From positions 12,821,629 through 12,885,628 of the forward strand of contig CM053327.1 of the NCBI GenBank assembly GCA_028583605.1: 64,000 bases of DNA. Reading direction: 5' to 3'. Numbering within the stretch: the first letter of the stretch is position 1; each line of letters begins with the position of its first letter. This document shows positions 1 to 14,605 of this stretch, piece after piece. The notes under the pieces were generated by a model. It saw only the letters and a program-made list of their open reading frames with translations. It did not search any database and was not told the DNA's origin. This stretch comes from Dastarcus helophoroides. Taxonomy: Eukaryota; Arthropoda; Insecta; Coleoptera; Bothrideridae. Made by a program: the position numbers and the translations under genes.

Positions 1-3000
1 CATTGCAGAAATAACCTTAAAAATAGAAAAAAGTCGAAAGAAAAATATTTGAATATTCAAGTTTTCGCTCGAAATCTCAAGTCGAATACTTCGATATTAA
101 GGTCGAAAATAAAAAAAAATAGCTAAATAAGGCCAAAATTTTGAATTAAGAAAAGTTGCGAGAAAAATAGTAAAAAAAATAGACAATTTTAGGAAAATAT
201 TCCAGGATTTCAAAAAATTCATAATGTTCTAAAATTTCAAAACATATGTCAACATTTTGACGTTGAAGATAAAATTTTGCAACTAAATCAAAATTATTGG
301 AAAAAAATTAAAATATTTCATTTAAAGTCAAGATTTTAAATAAATGGCTTGTGTTCTTAAGAAAAGAGTTTAGATTAAATTTAAAACCTTAAAAATAAAA
401 AACCAAAGCTTTAAAACTGGTTGAAACCTTTATTGGTGTTGGAAATAAGAGTAGAAAAAATTTTGGGATTTGAAAATTTGAAGAAACTCATCACCCATGA
501 TTTAATAAAAAATGGGTTCTTAAATTTCGAAAAAAAAGTTGACGTTTCAAAATTTCGATAAAAAATCTTGAGTTTTCGATTTTATATATTTGTAATTTAA
601 AGAATTTTTTAGGCTAAGGTCAAAATTTCGAAAATAAGTCAAAATCTTTAGAAATATTTAGAATTTATTATTTAACATAAAAATTTTAAACAAAACATAA
701 ATATTTATTGACAGTTCAATTAAAATAAATGACATTTTAAAAGGTTGAGGAATTTTGTGAAAAAGTCATAATTTCAAGAAAATACGGTATATTTATTTTT
801 TTAATGCAGCAACTTGGGTTAGACTCGCAAGACTGATGTTCAAATTTTGAATCCGTTTGAAATCCGAAGTTTTAAGAAAAAACACAAAAATTGCAAGTTT
901 GATGTAAAAATTTAAAAAAGTCGAAATTGTGGAAAAAATTTGTTAAATTTCGGAAAAGTCCAAAATTTGTGTTTATAATTATTTTGAAAGCATAAACGCA
1001 TAATTTTGTAAAGAAGAGTAAAAATTTGGAGAGAGTACTCCAAATCTATTTTTGACAAATTTTCGACATTTTGAGTTTCGTTCAAATGAAAAAGTCTATA
1101 AGTTGACAATGAAAATTTTTTAGGAACGTAAATCCCAAAGAAATTATCAGTGATTGACAACTGCAAGGTTTTAATACATTTGAATTGCTATCATAACAAA
1201 CCTTCTGATGGAAAATTCTCATTTTTTGGATGTAGAATGGAAATTGTTACTGCTCTAGACTGTTTTATAAATTTGTTTATCTTAGTAATTCAAATCATCG
1301 TAAAAACGTGAAAGAAAATAGATTTCTGGAGGATTTTCTTTAGATTAGAAAATTTTAACCTCGCTGGATAAATAAGACGTCAAAATTACCCTTGAGGGAT
1401 CAACCAAAATAATCAATAAGTAATCGAGTGCCGGGTTCGCTACGTTCTCTTCTAAAAAAAAAGTAGAGCACATTTGATACATTTGAACATCCGATAAAAC
1501 TGTAACTGACATAAATTGAAATGTATTATTATTAAACGGCGCGAGTATAATTAAATACCATATATGTTGCTAATTTAAAGCCCTTATCGCTTCCCATTTT
1601 CGTTTTTAGATTCATCTAAGTGTTCAGTTCATTACGACAAGCGTATTTTTGATATTAAGAAATTTCATTATCTTTGCGATTCTGTGGAGGGAGATTCAAG
1701 TGACGTTATTGAATCATTGTCAGCATCAGCTAATTATTATTATTAATTAATTATGCAAGATCGCTTTAAAATAAAAGAACAGGTCCAACTGTCCTAAATA
1801 TTTTTTAATTCACAAAAACCACACAACCCGGTCTAAGACAACTAATTAACTGTATTAAAGGTTTTAGAGCTTTCGGCAAAAAAAGGGAATTAATTTTATT
1901 TATTCCCATAATAGCCGAAAAATTAAACGATCATGCAAAGCGAAAATGGCAATCAGTACAACCAGTACAGCTCTAGTTTTAATTAGAAATAGGTGCAGTA
2001 ACTTTAAACAATGTCCAGCGTTGTTAAATCCAGGGTGTCGAGCTAACATCATTACTTCAGCATTAGTTAAAAAATTGTAATTTTCTTTAAAAGAGTTTGA
2101 AGTAATGTACCATATGGAAATCACATCTAAACGAATTCACGTGTGATCTGGAATAAGATAAACAAAATCACAGAACCAACCTCAATTTTTAAGATTGATA
2201 AATTTGCCATTCAACTGCCCTCTAATATTTTTTTCGATGATCCTGATTTCAATGCGAAATAATCTAAATAGATTTATTAACTGAAACAAGTTTATTTTGG
2301 GAGTAATTAGAAATTCCATTGAAATTTGAAAAAATTAACTTCATTTTCAAGAAAACACATTGGTTTGAATGCAGCTGGTCATTTAAAAGTCCATTCAAAG
2401 GAACAAAAATATGACATGCAATTCAAAAACCATAAATTCTTGTCAGGAAGAGCAATTACATGACTGGGGCAATAAATGTTAGGATCAAGAGAAAACAGAA
2501 AACAAAATACTTTTATCCCAAGAAGAAAAGGCCAGGAATAACACTTTCAAGACAATTACTACTTACGAGCGCCCTGTGGTCTCTTCATTGTAACGTTGCC
2601 TTTCAAAAACGAAAGAAAAATGGGCGAGGCACATTCAGTGTCAATAAAATGATTCTTAAACTTGTAAAAAATAGGGACGACACGTGTGAACCACTTGTCG
2701 AAATGAGAAATTTCTGAATTGTACTACTTATCCAACCAGGGGGTTCAAACAAACTGTGAAGGAGCATAAAATTCATGTGGTGTAAGACACATCTGCAGTC
2801 AGCCTTAACGTCATTTTAATCGCCCAAGCAATAATACAAGAAGATTTCCGTTCCGTTTCTAATTTAGCCTATTGTACTGTCAAGTAAGATCACCAAAATG
2901 TACAGAATAAAAAGGGTATCCATATGACACCGATTTTCAACGAGTTTTATGGCATCAGCAAAGAAGGACTTATTTAAACTTTCTGTTTAATAATGGTAAC

Positions 3001-3729
3001 TTACGGCACCACTTGTGCACCCTGTTTTGCAGCCCGTTTCTTAAAATAGCAAAAGAAGCTGAAGAACAAATCCCATTAGAAAGTAAAATAATCAGTCGCA
3101 ATTTTTATATGAACGACTTATCAACAGATTTGATCTCAGCTAAAAGTGTTAGTAATTTTATTCAGCTATATTTGTGTCCTAGGGTAAACGGGCAAGGGAA
3201 TTTAGTCTCAGATACCTGATATTTCTATTATGAAATAAATCTCTAATCTAAACGCACCCTTAGGGTTAATTCATCTGATCATTAAAATGCTAAACTTATA
3301 ATACAATATATAGGTCCTTTTTATTTTCAGAGATATCGGCTGTGGAAATGTTAACTAAAAGAGCCTGTATATTATTTAAAATTTTGTTTGGATCAATTCT
3401 AATTTCAGTACTACTGAGTAATAATGTAAGATCCCCGTAATTATAAGTCTATTCTTAAGCTTTATATCTGTAATTTTGATCATTTCTTGCAATTGGTTTG
3501 CTATTTATCATATTATTAGGATTTTATTGAAGCTGCAAGACTTCAAGGGGGCTGGAATGTTCCGATTTCTTTATAAATTCTTTACCTGCTAAGGGATTGT
3601 CGACCTCTTACTTCTAAATCTTGGCCCTGTGATAAGTAGATCATATATCTTGTTTGTAAGCGGTAGCTAACTGACTTCAATATAGAGTAGTCAATAGACC
3701 ATAAACAGGAAACATATTTTTTAACCACT
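1..3729. other. AT-rich intergenic DNA without a recognisable gene
   Basis: No open frame here has a recognisable domain or a convincing start. The first 1.2 kb is a low-complexity field of degenerate AAATTTCGAAA-like words, which looks like a decayed repeat. Short frames such as 2460-2717 are rich in Lys and Arg because of A-rich sequence, and I see no family resemblance in them. This stretch lies outside the tandem duplication described below. Confidence 0.6.
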
Positions 3730-3734
3730 GTGTA

Positions 3735-4038
3735 GTATGAGGTGCCGTTCAGGACATAATAATTTTTTATGAATATTTAATAAATCAAACAATTTATATT
3801 AAATTTGAAATTATATATTATTTCTTTCTTGCAGTATATTTAATTTCAATGAATATGGATATTTTAATCTTCTGTTAAAAATTTTATATAAATATTCTTA
3901 AATATCTCTTATAAAGATTTTATGTGATTTCAAAAATATTTATATAAAGTGTGATATATCAAACCACCGTAGCGGGCGCTAGAAGCGCTGGAACTTAAGG
4001 TTTGAAACTTTTTTATTTTATTATTTATTTATTATTAT

Positions 4039-4084
<46 letters not shown>

Positions 4085-4473
4085 GCAGCATGCTGTCACT
4101 TTTTATGTCAGATTTTAGTGCTATTGATAAATATGTAAATATAATCAAGATTCAGGTGGCGACAACGAAAAATAAAATTGATATATAAATAATACCATAC
4201 TCCATGCCCGATTCGTGCGGCTACTATCGCCTCTAACGGTCGTTTCATGTATCACAGTTTATATAAATATTTTTAAAACCACATAAAACTTTCATATAAA
4301 ATATTTAAATAGATTTATGTAAAATTTCTATCAGGAGAATATAAATATTTATTTTTACAGAAATGAAGTATATTTCAACAACGAAACAATATATAATTTA
4401 AAATTTTACATATATTGTTTGATTTATTAAATATTCATGAAAAATAATTATGTTGTGAACGGCGCCTCATAGT
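3735..4473. mobile_element. Foldback MITE with about 250-bp inverted arms
   Basis: The left arm starts GTATGAGGTGCCGTTC and the right arm ends in the reverse complement, GAACGGCGCCTCATA. The arms stay complementary, imperfectly, for about 250 bp. The pentanucleotide GTGTA lies just outside both ends and is a plausible target duplication. The centre holds an ATT microsatellite and a short GC-richer motif (AGCGGGCGCTAGAAGCG). There is no transposase frame, so this is a non-autonomous element. The superfamily is not assigned. Confidence 0.75.
4018..4084. repeat. (ATT)n microsatellite inside the MITE
   Basis: About 20 ATT/TTA triplets with a few interruptions, lying in the loop of the foldback element. 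A shorter ATT run recurs near 23660 and near 51040 in the two duplication units. Confidence 0.9.
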
Positions 4474-6330
4474 GTACTGGTCCTTCGAATATTTAACAAC
4501 AATCAATTTAAATACCCGAATAGTGATCGGCATCGGCAGTTCAGATTTCTAGCCCAATATTCGGAATGCAGTAGACCCGTCTAAAAATGTTTGGAAGGTG
4601 GTATCGGAAAATCAATTTTGGCGAACTATAGAGTACTTCTCCCTTATAGTCCGAAACTTTTTGAAAAAGAGCTTCTTGTAATCTGAATAATTACATATAA
4701 AAATGATGAGATAAAATCTATACTTAAGATTATACAATATTAAACTTCATGAATTAAGCAACAACAAAATAATAATAATAAATAACACAAGGTTTATTGC
4801 AGAATTAACCTAATACGTATTTTTGAACTGTTATTATTTACTACTTCGAAGGTACATAGATAATTGTCGTGGTGAATTACAAGGGATGTCGGATAAAACA
4901 AGGGTCTTCGTCACTAAGATTCTAGCCTTAATAATCTAAATAAATAAAGGTTTCATATTTCAACACGATCGGTAAAGAGGTTATGAAATGATTAATTAAA
5001 TTATTTTTTATAACAACTTTGAAAGTCTGCAATTCGAAAAGTAAACATGTTTTATTAATTTTTTTTCGTAATTCGTATTTATTTATCATTCCGAATCAAC
5101 TGCCAACGTTGTCTTTGAAATTTGTAAATACCCTGTATAACCTTGTATGTTAAATAAAGTGTTAATTATGTTTCTATTTGGTGTTATCATTTCCAATGTC
5201 TCCGTTGGTTGCAAGGATTGCGAAATCTGTGAATTTTTTCCCAATATTTTGGTTTTTATATTTATATTTTAATTACAAAATGAGCAAGTCTTATTTTGTG
5301 TCTATGTGCAATAGTGAGCTCTTACGAAAAAGTGCCGTTGTTTCAAGTTAGAAGATGTATTGTAAATTTAATGCATTTCATTTTTGGAATCGATTGTTAA
5401 ATAAAAATAAAATTATTTAGTTGCTAGTTTTAATCCTTACTCGGTGCAACTGTTCAATATTCATAACTCGTAAAACTAAATTTACCAATAAATATAGAAC
5501 ATAAATATGAAAATTCTACAAATAAATCTTCTTTTTTGGATTTTCTTCACAACATTGTCGCCAGAGGATGGTTTCGTTGACAGAAACATTTTTTATATAC
5601 TCTTATAAAACAAACAAAATTTTAATAACATTAGCTTCTGTGTTGTTATTCTTACTTAAAATATAAAATTTGTAAGAAATTATGCCTATTTATTCGTATT
5701 TCTATTTATAATTAGATTTTAATGATATATCCCCATTCATCATATTCTATCCAAATAATGTAATTTAGGGCCAACGTTTTTTTTAAGTTCATAATTTTAC
5801 TGATTTTTATCCTTAATATTTTAATATTTTTTTAAAGATATCTATTTAAGCAACTAAAATAAAATTGTTAACAAAAATGACCATAGGCATACTGGCAATA
5901 ATTTACTTTTATTTGAATTTGAAACTGCCCATATTGAGATATTCTCTGTAATTTATTTGCGAAGTATTCATATTTTTTTTTTTTTTTTTTTTTTTTTATT
6001 CAGTTTATTGGCTTTTTCTTCGCCGGTCACAAAAATGTTTTGAATTAGTGTGGAGCCAGATTGACTTTAAAGCACTTTGAAAGATTAATGCAATCTTTGT
6101 GTTGATTGAAAAAACGATCTTTGTAAAGAGGGATCGTTTGAATTGAATAATATTCTTAATTATTTAAAATCTTCCTCAAATTGTCAGCATTTATTTACAT
6201 CTCTTCCGAGAATACATTATGGATGTGCAAATACACAGTTCAAAAAATTTGAAATCAGTTAAGAAATATGTACGTTATCCAATTGAAATGACTGATCTTT
6301 TTATAAAAATGTCTTGTCAATCTGTATTTC
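4474..6330. other. AT-rich intergenic DNA upstream of the tandem duplication
   Basis: No coding feature is supported. The stretch contains a diverged dispersed repeat (5250-5930) shared with 20060-20850 and a 25-base poly-T run at about 5973-5997. Homology to the second duplication unit starts only at its right end. Confidence 0.6.
5250..5930. repeat. Dispersed repeat related to 20060-20850
   Basis: Blocks such as TTTTAATTACAAAATGRGCAAG with a following GTGTCTATGTGCAA-type stretch, and CATAATTTTACTGATTTTTA with ACYATAGRYATWCTGGCA, recur in the same order at both places. The 20-kb copy is partly inside a foldback element, so this may be a relic of the same repeat family. Confidence 0.55.
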
Positions 6331-7924
6331 GTTCATTTTTAAATCATGCATTAATTTAGAGTGAAAGAAAATTGGATTATTGAGGTGCCCACTTTCGCAA
6401 TATTATAAATATGCACTTATTTTGTGTTATCAGCGACCTTCGGGGTTACGAGAAATATTGACATATTTAATTTAGTCATAAGTATTTCTTACACATTGTT
6501 TTAATTAACTTTGGGTGCAAATTCCTTTCTATTATAGCGTCGTTTCACTATACTTCTGTGCACTGATTTTTTATTTAATTTAGTTTTGAAGTGGAATTTA
6601 TAAAAAGCCATAGAAATTCACAAATATTTACAATCTGGTCAATTTACACTTATAAACGAGAAGCTTGATCATCTAAACTCACTTCTAGTTGAAGCTTCGA
6701 AGGAGAATACGGATTAAACGGAATATTCGTAGGAGTCTGTGATTCATTGAGCTTGTTAGTATAACGAGTAAAGGAAATACACATTTTAATTTTAAAAAGT
6801 ATCAAAATCAAAACTTTTATCCCAAAAATTGAAACTTTTTTTTACAAATTCTTTCTAACAAACAGTCGATTAATTCTAGTTGAAATCAAATGGATAACTG
6901 AAAAGTTTGATTAACTTCTTTTTAGTTTCAGTTTTTTCTTAAAAATTAGATCACTGGCAGGGTATTTGTGCTAAAAATTAAATTTTCTTGAAGAAAATCA
7001 AAATTATTGGAAAAATCACTAAATTAAAGCATATTTTTGAAATTGAAAACTTATCGTAGACATACTGGTTTCAGCACGAGAAAAATTTAAAGTACTTAAG
7101 TTTAAAGAGGATATCGATTATTGGTAAAAAAATTATTTTTGGCATAAAAAATGATTAAGAAGTAATAAAATTTATCATTAAATTAATTTTTAGCGAAACA
7201 ACACATTTAATTATTCAAAGAACTAAAAAAAATCGCAGCGGTTTTAAATCTTTATGATTCAAGGATCCTTCGAGATTAAAAAGAAACATTCAATATTCTT
7301 AATTAGTCTATCTACAAAGATATGTAAAATTAAGCGAATATCCCTAATAACCGAAATTTAACTTGCTTTTAAATCAACTCGTTTTATCAATAATCTCGTA
7401 TTCAATTTTTTTACCAGAAACTAATAACATGGCTTCTAGAGAATTTAAAGTTTTCAAAACCCCTCTTGCATTTTCTTTATGATTACCATCAAAGTCAAAA
7501 ATGACCCTTTTGCTTTGAACAACGATTCAGCCAAAAATTATCATACAATGCTCAGGCACCAGCTAAATTTAAGAAAATTAAATTATCTGGCTAAAATAAA
7601 AAAAATTGAAATTGGTGAAGCTCTCTAAAGGTCATAGTTTTTTCGTTGTTTCAAAGTTTACTACATCCAAGTCTTTTAAACTAATTAAATAATTATCAGG
7701 TTCAGTTAATAATCTTTTGGAAATAATAAAATTAGTGTAGCAGGAGCCACTAATGTTATTTTGATAGGAGTACCTAATGTTAAAAATAAAGTGGCTTTGT
7801 TCCTAATATTTGTTGTGTAGATGTTTTAAAATTTGTAATGTAAGACTTAAAATTTGTTTCGTAAATAGAACAGTCAAATTCAAACTAATCTAAAATATTT
7901 AAACAAAAACAGGTTTCAGTTCAA

Positions 7925-9070
<1,146 letters not shown>

Positions 9071-9114
9071 TTGAAGGTGCAAGTAGACTATGACTTCCTA
9101 GATGCTTGGTGAAG

Positions 9115-9125
9115 TATATATATAT
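9115..9125 (-). promoter_or_regulatory. TATA box of cathepsin L copy A
   Basis: The run TATATATATAT lies about 25-30 bases upstream of the conserved CTAGGAAGTCATAGTC stretch, a likely initiator, just before the untranslated first exon. The arrangement is kept in copy B (49588-49596). Confidence 0.6.
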
Positions 9126-10467
9126 TTTGCTTTCATGAGTGTATTTATTAGGAAAAGTCTGACGTCAAACGTTTTGATTATCTTGAGCTTTATTAATAAA
9201 TTAGGTAATGAAGATTAACTAAGATCTTGTGTTTTACAAGTGTGAAAGATGACATTGTCGTTTTTTAAGGCATATCTTTTGTTTAATTTAGTATGTACTT
9301 AATAGTCTTTCAAGAAATACTTTTGACTAGTCATTAATAGAATAGGTTAAGGTCACTTTGAAGTGTAAAATGAACCAGCAATTCTCCGAGTGTCATTCAA
9401 ACAAAATTTTAATTTAAAAATTAAACGAAAACCATAAGGAATTTTGTAAAAATTATAATTTTTTACATATATTATGTATTAATTTTGCAGCAAATTAATT
9501 TCATAAAAATATTTCAGCTAAAATCAATAATTCGAAAAATTAATTGCCATCGCAGAAGTTTGATGAATTTTGAATTAGCCCATAATGAAACATAAAAATA
9601 TTAAGCTATAAAGCCAAATGGAGGATTGCGCAATTTAGGTTTTACCAACAAATATTTAGTTTTGCTTCAGTTTTTCAATTAAAGGAGAATCGAAGTTTCG
9701 TCACTATTATTAAATTAAATCTAATCTTATTTACAATTAGTTCTGCGAAAGACACGTTTTTTAGCCTTTCTACTATGGCTAAGAATGTAGAGGAAAAGGT
9801 CTATCAAACCATGCTAGTTTACCGAGTGACATGCTTGAACAAATCCTTTAAACATGCCCACCTGAAGGTTAAAAATATTTAATACCATTGTTACGGTTTA
9901 AATTTTCATTGGAGATAGTTGCTTGTGACTGGGCCACCCAACATACAGCTGTTGGTTTTGTAAGCGCTGGCATATGATCTGTCACTTTTTATCTGGGGGA
10001 AATCGGCCATATTGTCTCTTGTCGTGCACTTGGACATTATCCTTTACAAGGTATGGTTGCAGATCTTTCCGAGGAATTTTGGGTGTTTTTCTCTTAAGGG
10101 ATTTACTGCAACCCATCTTCGGACCGTCTGGGGCTATTGTATTTCGTGGTAGTACTGTGTTAGAACTAAAGCCTCAGATGGTTCCGGTATTTCCGGAATA
10201 AGCAGGGAGGTGCTCCCCAAGCACGCGGCAGATCTGACCAAACATCCAAGGTATGAGCATGTGCCCCTCAACTCTCAACATTTGGAAGGCTAATCCAATT
10301 CTTTTAATCTTTACAGGCTCCTTTGTGATCCTTATAAGCTTTTTTTGGGGTCCGTTTTAAGTTAAGGACTGTTCGTGTTGGGATCCTCTTTAAAGGATAT
10401 TTTTTTTGGATCCGTTTCTGATTTTCTTTCAATTGCGACCTATACAGTGACGCGAAATGTTTCAAGG
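9126..10467. other. Cathepsin upstream flank, then a unit-1-only GC-richer block
   Basis: From 9126 to 9886 this is AT-rich upstream DNA shared with 49597-50417. At about 9887 homology to unit 2 stops and does not resume until 22015. The 9900-10460 piece is clearly less AT-rich than its surroundings. It has a 75-codon frame (9974-10201) that I do not recognise. It continues after the retrotransposon at 18405, so it was the target of that insertion and may itself be part of an older element. Confidence 0.5.
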
Positions 10468-10594
10468 GAATAGTCATCTGGGATTCTGGATTCTGGATTC
10501 TGGATTCGTTGTGGGTTGCCTAAAAATTTAGGCCAGCACTTAGGCCACCCTTTCCGGGCCCATTGTGCTATCCCCGTGATAGAGGTGTCCTTGG

Positions 10595-11521
10595 TCATTC
10601 ATTCAGCCACCCAACCTTGTTGAGAAACTGAAGAACGTCCTTTGGATGCGCCTCTCTCAAACTGGCCACACTAGGCCAGAAGTCCCCCAGCGTGGATCCT
10701 CTGATTGATGCTAGTGCCGGGCAGTGACACATCACGTGCTCGACACTCTCATCTTCTTCTAAGCACCCTCTGCAGCTCGGGTCGTTTATGATTCCCATTC
10801 TGTGGAGGTGTTTGTTTAATCGACAGTGACCTGTCCATATCCCTACAAGTTTCCTGAGATTATTCCTTGAGAGTTGTAGGCATAGTTTTGCCCTTTCCCT
10901 GCACGGCATTCTAATGAATGCGTGAGTTTGTCGGCATGTTGTTATTGATGCCCATAAGGCTTTGTGTTTACGATAAGTTTCTTCGTTAAGTAGGGATCTT
11001 ACGGTTGATCTTGCCAGGGGAAGGGTTGGTTCTGGTCCAACGAATTGTCCCTCCGAACCCTTCCTCGCCAGTTTGTCAGCGCGTTCGTTTCCCTCTTTCC
11101 CAGAATGTCCTTTGATCCATATTAGATCAATTGCATTCTCTTGTGATAGACGTTCTAGAGCTAGGTGGCATTTCCATACTAGCACTGAGTTTGTTTTCAC
11201 ATTCCTCAGGGTCTTAAGGGCTGCCTGGCTGTCCGTCTTTATTTGGATATATTTTCCTGTAATGTTCAGTTGCGTCATTTGTTCGGCGCTATACAAAATT
11301 CCCAACATCTCCGCTTGAAAGATTGTTGAGTATTTATCTAGCTTAATACTTACACTTAGGTTCAGGTCTTCCGAGAAGATTCCTGTTCCAGTGCCCGTAT
11401 TTGTTTTCGATCCATCCGTGTATATACTTACGTCTGGTATCCTTGCTTGTACTTCCTCCATTTTTATACGGTAGGATTTTGTGAAGTTATATTTCACCAG
11501 TAGATGGTCCATCGGCGCATC
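10595..11521 (-). pseudogene. ORF2 C-terminal part: RNase H domain and CCHC-like tail
   Basis: This is the downstream end of the I-group polyprotein, cut off from its RT by the nested element. It encodes a complete-looking RNase H fold: SIYTDGSK (Asp), IFQAEML (Glu), IKTDSQAAL (Asp), and GHSGKEGNERADKLA with the final Asp. After it comes a C-x2-C ... H-x3-C-x-C cluster (CRGC ... HVMCHC), probably zinc-binding. The frame is open from the insertion point to the natural stop, and the matching part of copy 2 is fused directly to the RT thumb. The first ~27 codons of the apparent frame belong to the inserted element. Confidence 0.85.
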
Positions 11522-12192
11522 CAGAATAGGTACTGTGGTGAGTCGACTTCTACTAAACTGTTCTATTTCCTCGTTTGTTTTATTTAATTGCATTTTATTC
11601 AATATTTTCTTGGAAATATTAAATCTACAAATATTGTACTATATAAAATTTTTTTGTAAACTAACGTTTTGCGTGAGAAACAGATTTCTTAGCGTTCACA
11701 AATTAGATAAGGGTTATTTGTTAGGCCTGGTTTGTTTCAAGCACAGATACCTAAACTGAGTAAATTAACATGTTAGTTTTGAAGTACCGCTGAAAAGTAG
11801 AGTAATAAATAAGGGTAAAAGTGCCGATAACGTCGACCGTAGCAAAATCTCGGCAAGGCCATGTGGTGAAGGGATTTTACGTTCAAAAAACGCCCTTATA
11901 AACACGTACAATTGTAAGTTATTTAAATTTCAATTATCGAAGTAAAACTTGCAAGATAAAAGGGACGACATTATTCAAAAGGGGTTTGCAGTTTTATTTG
12001 CACTTTAAGAATCCTTTTCAAAATTGATTTAAGGGCTAATTTGGATTAGAAACATTTAAATTAGTAGAAATTCTGCATTCTCATGCCCTCTAGCGAGATA
12101 CAGAGGATATCTTTCGGTCCCCAGAAGTTAAAGGAAAAAAGGAAGAAAAACTTAAAGCATCGTAAAGAAGTTAAAAGAGTCCGGTACTACCC

Positions 12193-12332
12193 TTCGAGGA
12201 AATTAGTTTAAAAATTAGAGTCACATAACGAACTTCGATGAAATTAGTTTAAAAATTATAGTCAAGAACTAAACTTCGATGACATTAGTTTAAAAATTCT
12301 AGTCAAACACGGTACTTCGATGAAACTAGTTA
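12193..12332. repeat. Minisatellite, about 3.5 units of about 50 bp
   Basis: The unit contains ACTTCGATGAAATTAG followed by TTTAAAAATTATAGTCAA and a variable end. Four starts are recognisable at about 12193, 12233, 12280 and 12322, with the last unit partial. It lies inside the nested TIR element. Confidence 0.75.
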
Positions 12333-13882
12333 TGCAAACGAGTACGAAATACGGGAGTTTAAAAATAAAAAAAAATTACTTCTGTTTGTGCTAATTGACG
12401 TGAATGAAAAAAAAAAAAACAACTTCTATTTCTGTTCAACGTGAAGTTCTAGTGCCATTTATGTGATGTTTGCTACGGGATAAATAGGCAAGTAAAATTT
12501 AAATTGTCCCATGATTTTATTTGATGGTTTTTTGCTCTTATATGATTTAATTAACGTTTCCTAAAATTTGAGAAAATACTTGTTCCTAACTTTGATCAAT
12601 ATGGGGTTGGGGGGCGTACACGAAAAAAAAAGAGAAAGGAATTTAAAAATTCCACAACAAACCGAATGAATGAGAAAGTCGTTGTTAGAAAATAATTATA
12701 GGGCCAAGAACCCTACCGCTGACTGGTGCAACTATCAGTCTCAGTTTCAAAAAAAAAGGGAAACAAAAATAAAACAAAAATAAAAATTACAAAGAAAAAA
12801 AAAAGGACGAAAACCAATAAAGCAAATTTGCTTCGAAAACCTTCTATTTTCTTAAGATCGTTTTTCGATGTTCTGCTGTTGGAAGCTGAGTTTCCAGGGG
12901 TTCAAAAAATCGATAACACCCATCACCGCAGGCTCGGTAACTGACAGCAGACATCTATATTAGGATTTGCTGATGATGTACTGTACGTTCTCGAAACGGA
13001 AAAAAAAAGGAAAACCGGAACCGGTGTTGTAAGAAGGTTGTCTGAAGAACTTTCCAGACACAGGCAAAACCCCAAACGCAGGTGAGCTCCTGGCTGCGTC
13101 CCCTCGGGATCATACGCCTGAACACACTGGGGGCATAAGTAACCTCTCCTGGCCTCTGTTTTGGCGTATTTGCCCGGCCTGCCTTATCCGTGGGTCCCCT
13201 CATCGGTTACACGTCCGAAAAAAAGGACCCCCTATATAGGCCACGGAGAATTACAACACCGCGCGTCGCGATCGGGAAGCTTTTGAAAAATTACTAATTT
13301 ATAGTCGCATGCCTAGATTTACTGTCAACATAAATTTACTAACGTAGGCGGACGAGCAGTATCAGCATCAGCTCTCGTTAGGGAGTTTCTAACTTTAATT
13401 TCAATATTTTGTGCTAAGTCAAACTTAGCCACTTTCTAAGCCAGAAAGACGCCATTCTATTAGAACAGTAGCCGTAGAAGTAGATGTAGTGTTGGAAGGG
13501 AAAATTCTGCTCAGAAAGTTTCTACGAAATCTGAACAATATTTCTAGTCTATTTTATGACACTGGTTTGAGTTCGAGTGATTGAGTTTGGTATGAGAAAA
13601 ACAGAAAAACAAACAACGGAACAAGTTAACAAAGGAAAGAAAGAAGGAGTGAGAGAACGAGAAATGTGTAAGATTGAATCAACATTTATAAATTTGATTT
13701 ATTACGATAAATCACAACTTCATTTCCAAGCTTGAGCTCCATTTTCTCGTAGCATTATCCTTTGGATATTGTTAGCTCAAAGCTTTAACAGGAAACTGTA
13801 TGATATGTGAAGTATGCTTGAATTAAGAAGCAACCAAAAACACAAAAAAGAATTTGGGAATAAAAACAGACATCTGAAAATA

Positions 13883-14035
13883 GTTTGAGAACCTCTGTGT
13901 ACAAACTAGCCAGCGAACACCCACCGATAATCAGGTACAAAGTTAGCTGCATTTGGTTTGAGAACCTCTGTGTACAAACTAACCAGCGAACGCCCACCGA
14001 TAATCAGGTACAAAGTTAGCTGCATTTGGTTTGAA
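13883..14035. repeat. 73-bp tandem duplication with a partial third unit
   Basis: Two nearly identical 73-bp units begin GTTTGAGAACCTCTGTG at 13883 and 13956. A diverged third start (GTTTGAAAACCGTCGAG) lies at 14029. The repeat makes the minus-strand frame at 13785-13997 internally repetitive, so that frame should not be taken as a gene. Confidence 0.85.
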
Positions 14036-14605
14036 AACCGTCGAGTACAAACTAAATGACCCAGCTGGGGAAAGCATTGCGATTATTAGGGTTAAAATAA
14101 ACTTTGGGGAATTTATAACCGACGCACCATATACGAGCGAAAGAGTTAGACAAAGAATGTCAGATTATTTGTGCTTAATGAACTCTCTTAATTTTCTAAA
14201 GAAATATTTCTCTCAGATCTGTGTCCAGCAAATTTAAACAAGTTGAAACAAACAGGTTCACTTTATTTTGTTGTATTATGTTTAAGAACACTTGAAAATC
14301 ACAAACTTGAAATTTTGTTGATTTATTTGTTGACCTATTGTAATAAAACGTTGAGGTCAATTGTTGTTTGAATTTGATAACACTTCCCTGTCGACTCTAC
14401 GAGCTGGGGTTACAATTTATTGGAATAAAATAATTTTAAACACAACGTAGACAAATTGGGTCCGAAAATCGAAAGTAAATTATTTTTCGAAAATTTTAAA
14501 GATGAGCAAAATTCGACAATTTTGAAAAACTATCTAAAATCACTGGTTTTGGTCGCGCATCACATTTAATCGACTTGACCTGGATTTAATCACGACGGTC
14601 GCTCA

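Larger units (their letters stand above)
11529..14605. mobile_element. Unclassified 3.1-kb TIR element nested in ORF2
   Basis: The ends are inverted repeats: GGTACTGTGGTGAGTCGAC on the left and the complement of GGTACTGTGATGAGCGACC on the right. The uninterrupted copy 2 reads straight through this point (GGCGCATCC joined to TTTTGGAGC at 52131-52149), so the insertion is real. Six extra bases (AGAATA) remain on the left and I see no clear target duplication. No transposase domain is visible in any frame. The inside holds two minisatellites and a purine-rich tract, so it is non-autonomous or badly decayed. I cannot assign a superfamily. Confidence 0.7.

Noticed and set aside
9974..10201. 75-codon plus-strand frame in a GC-richer block
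   Set aside because: No domain, no counterpart in unit 2, and the block is probably part of an old element.
12193..12332. CRISPR-like spaced repeat
   Set aside because: The units are contiguous tandem copies without unique spacers, and the DNA is eukaryotic.
13785..13997. 70-codon frame with internal repeat
   Set aside because: The repetition comes from the 73-bp tandem duplication; it lies inside a transposon and has no family resemblance.
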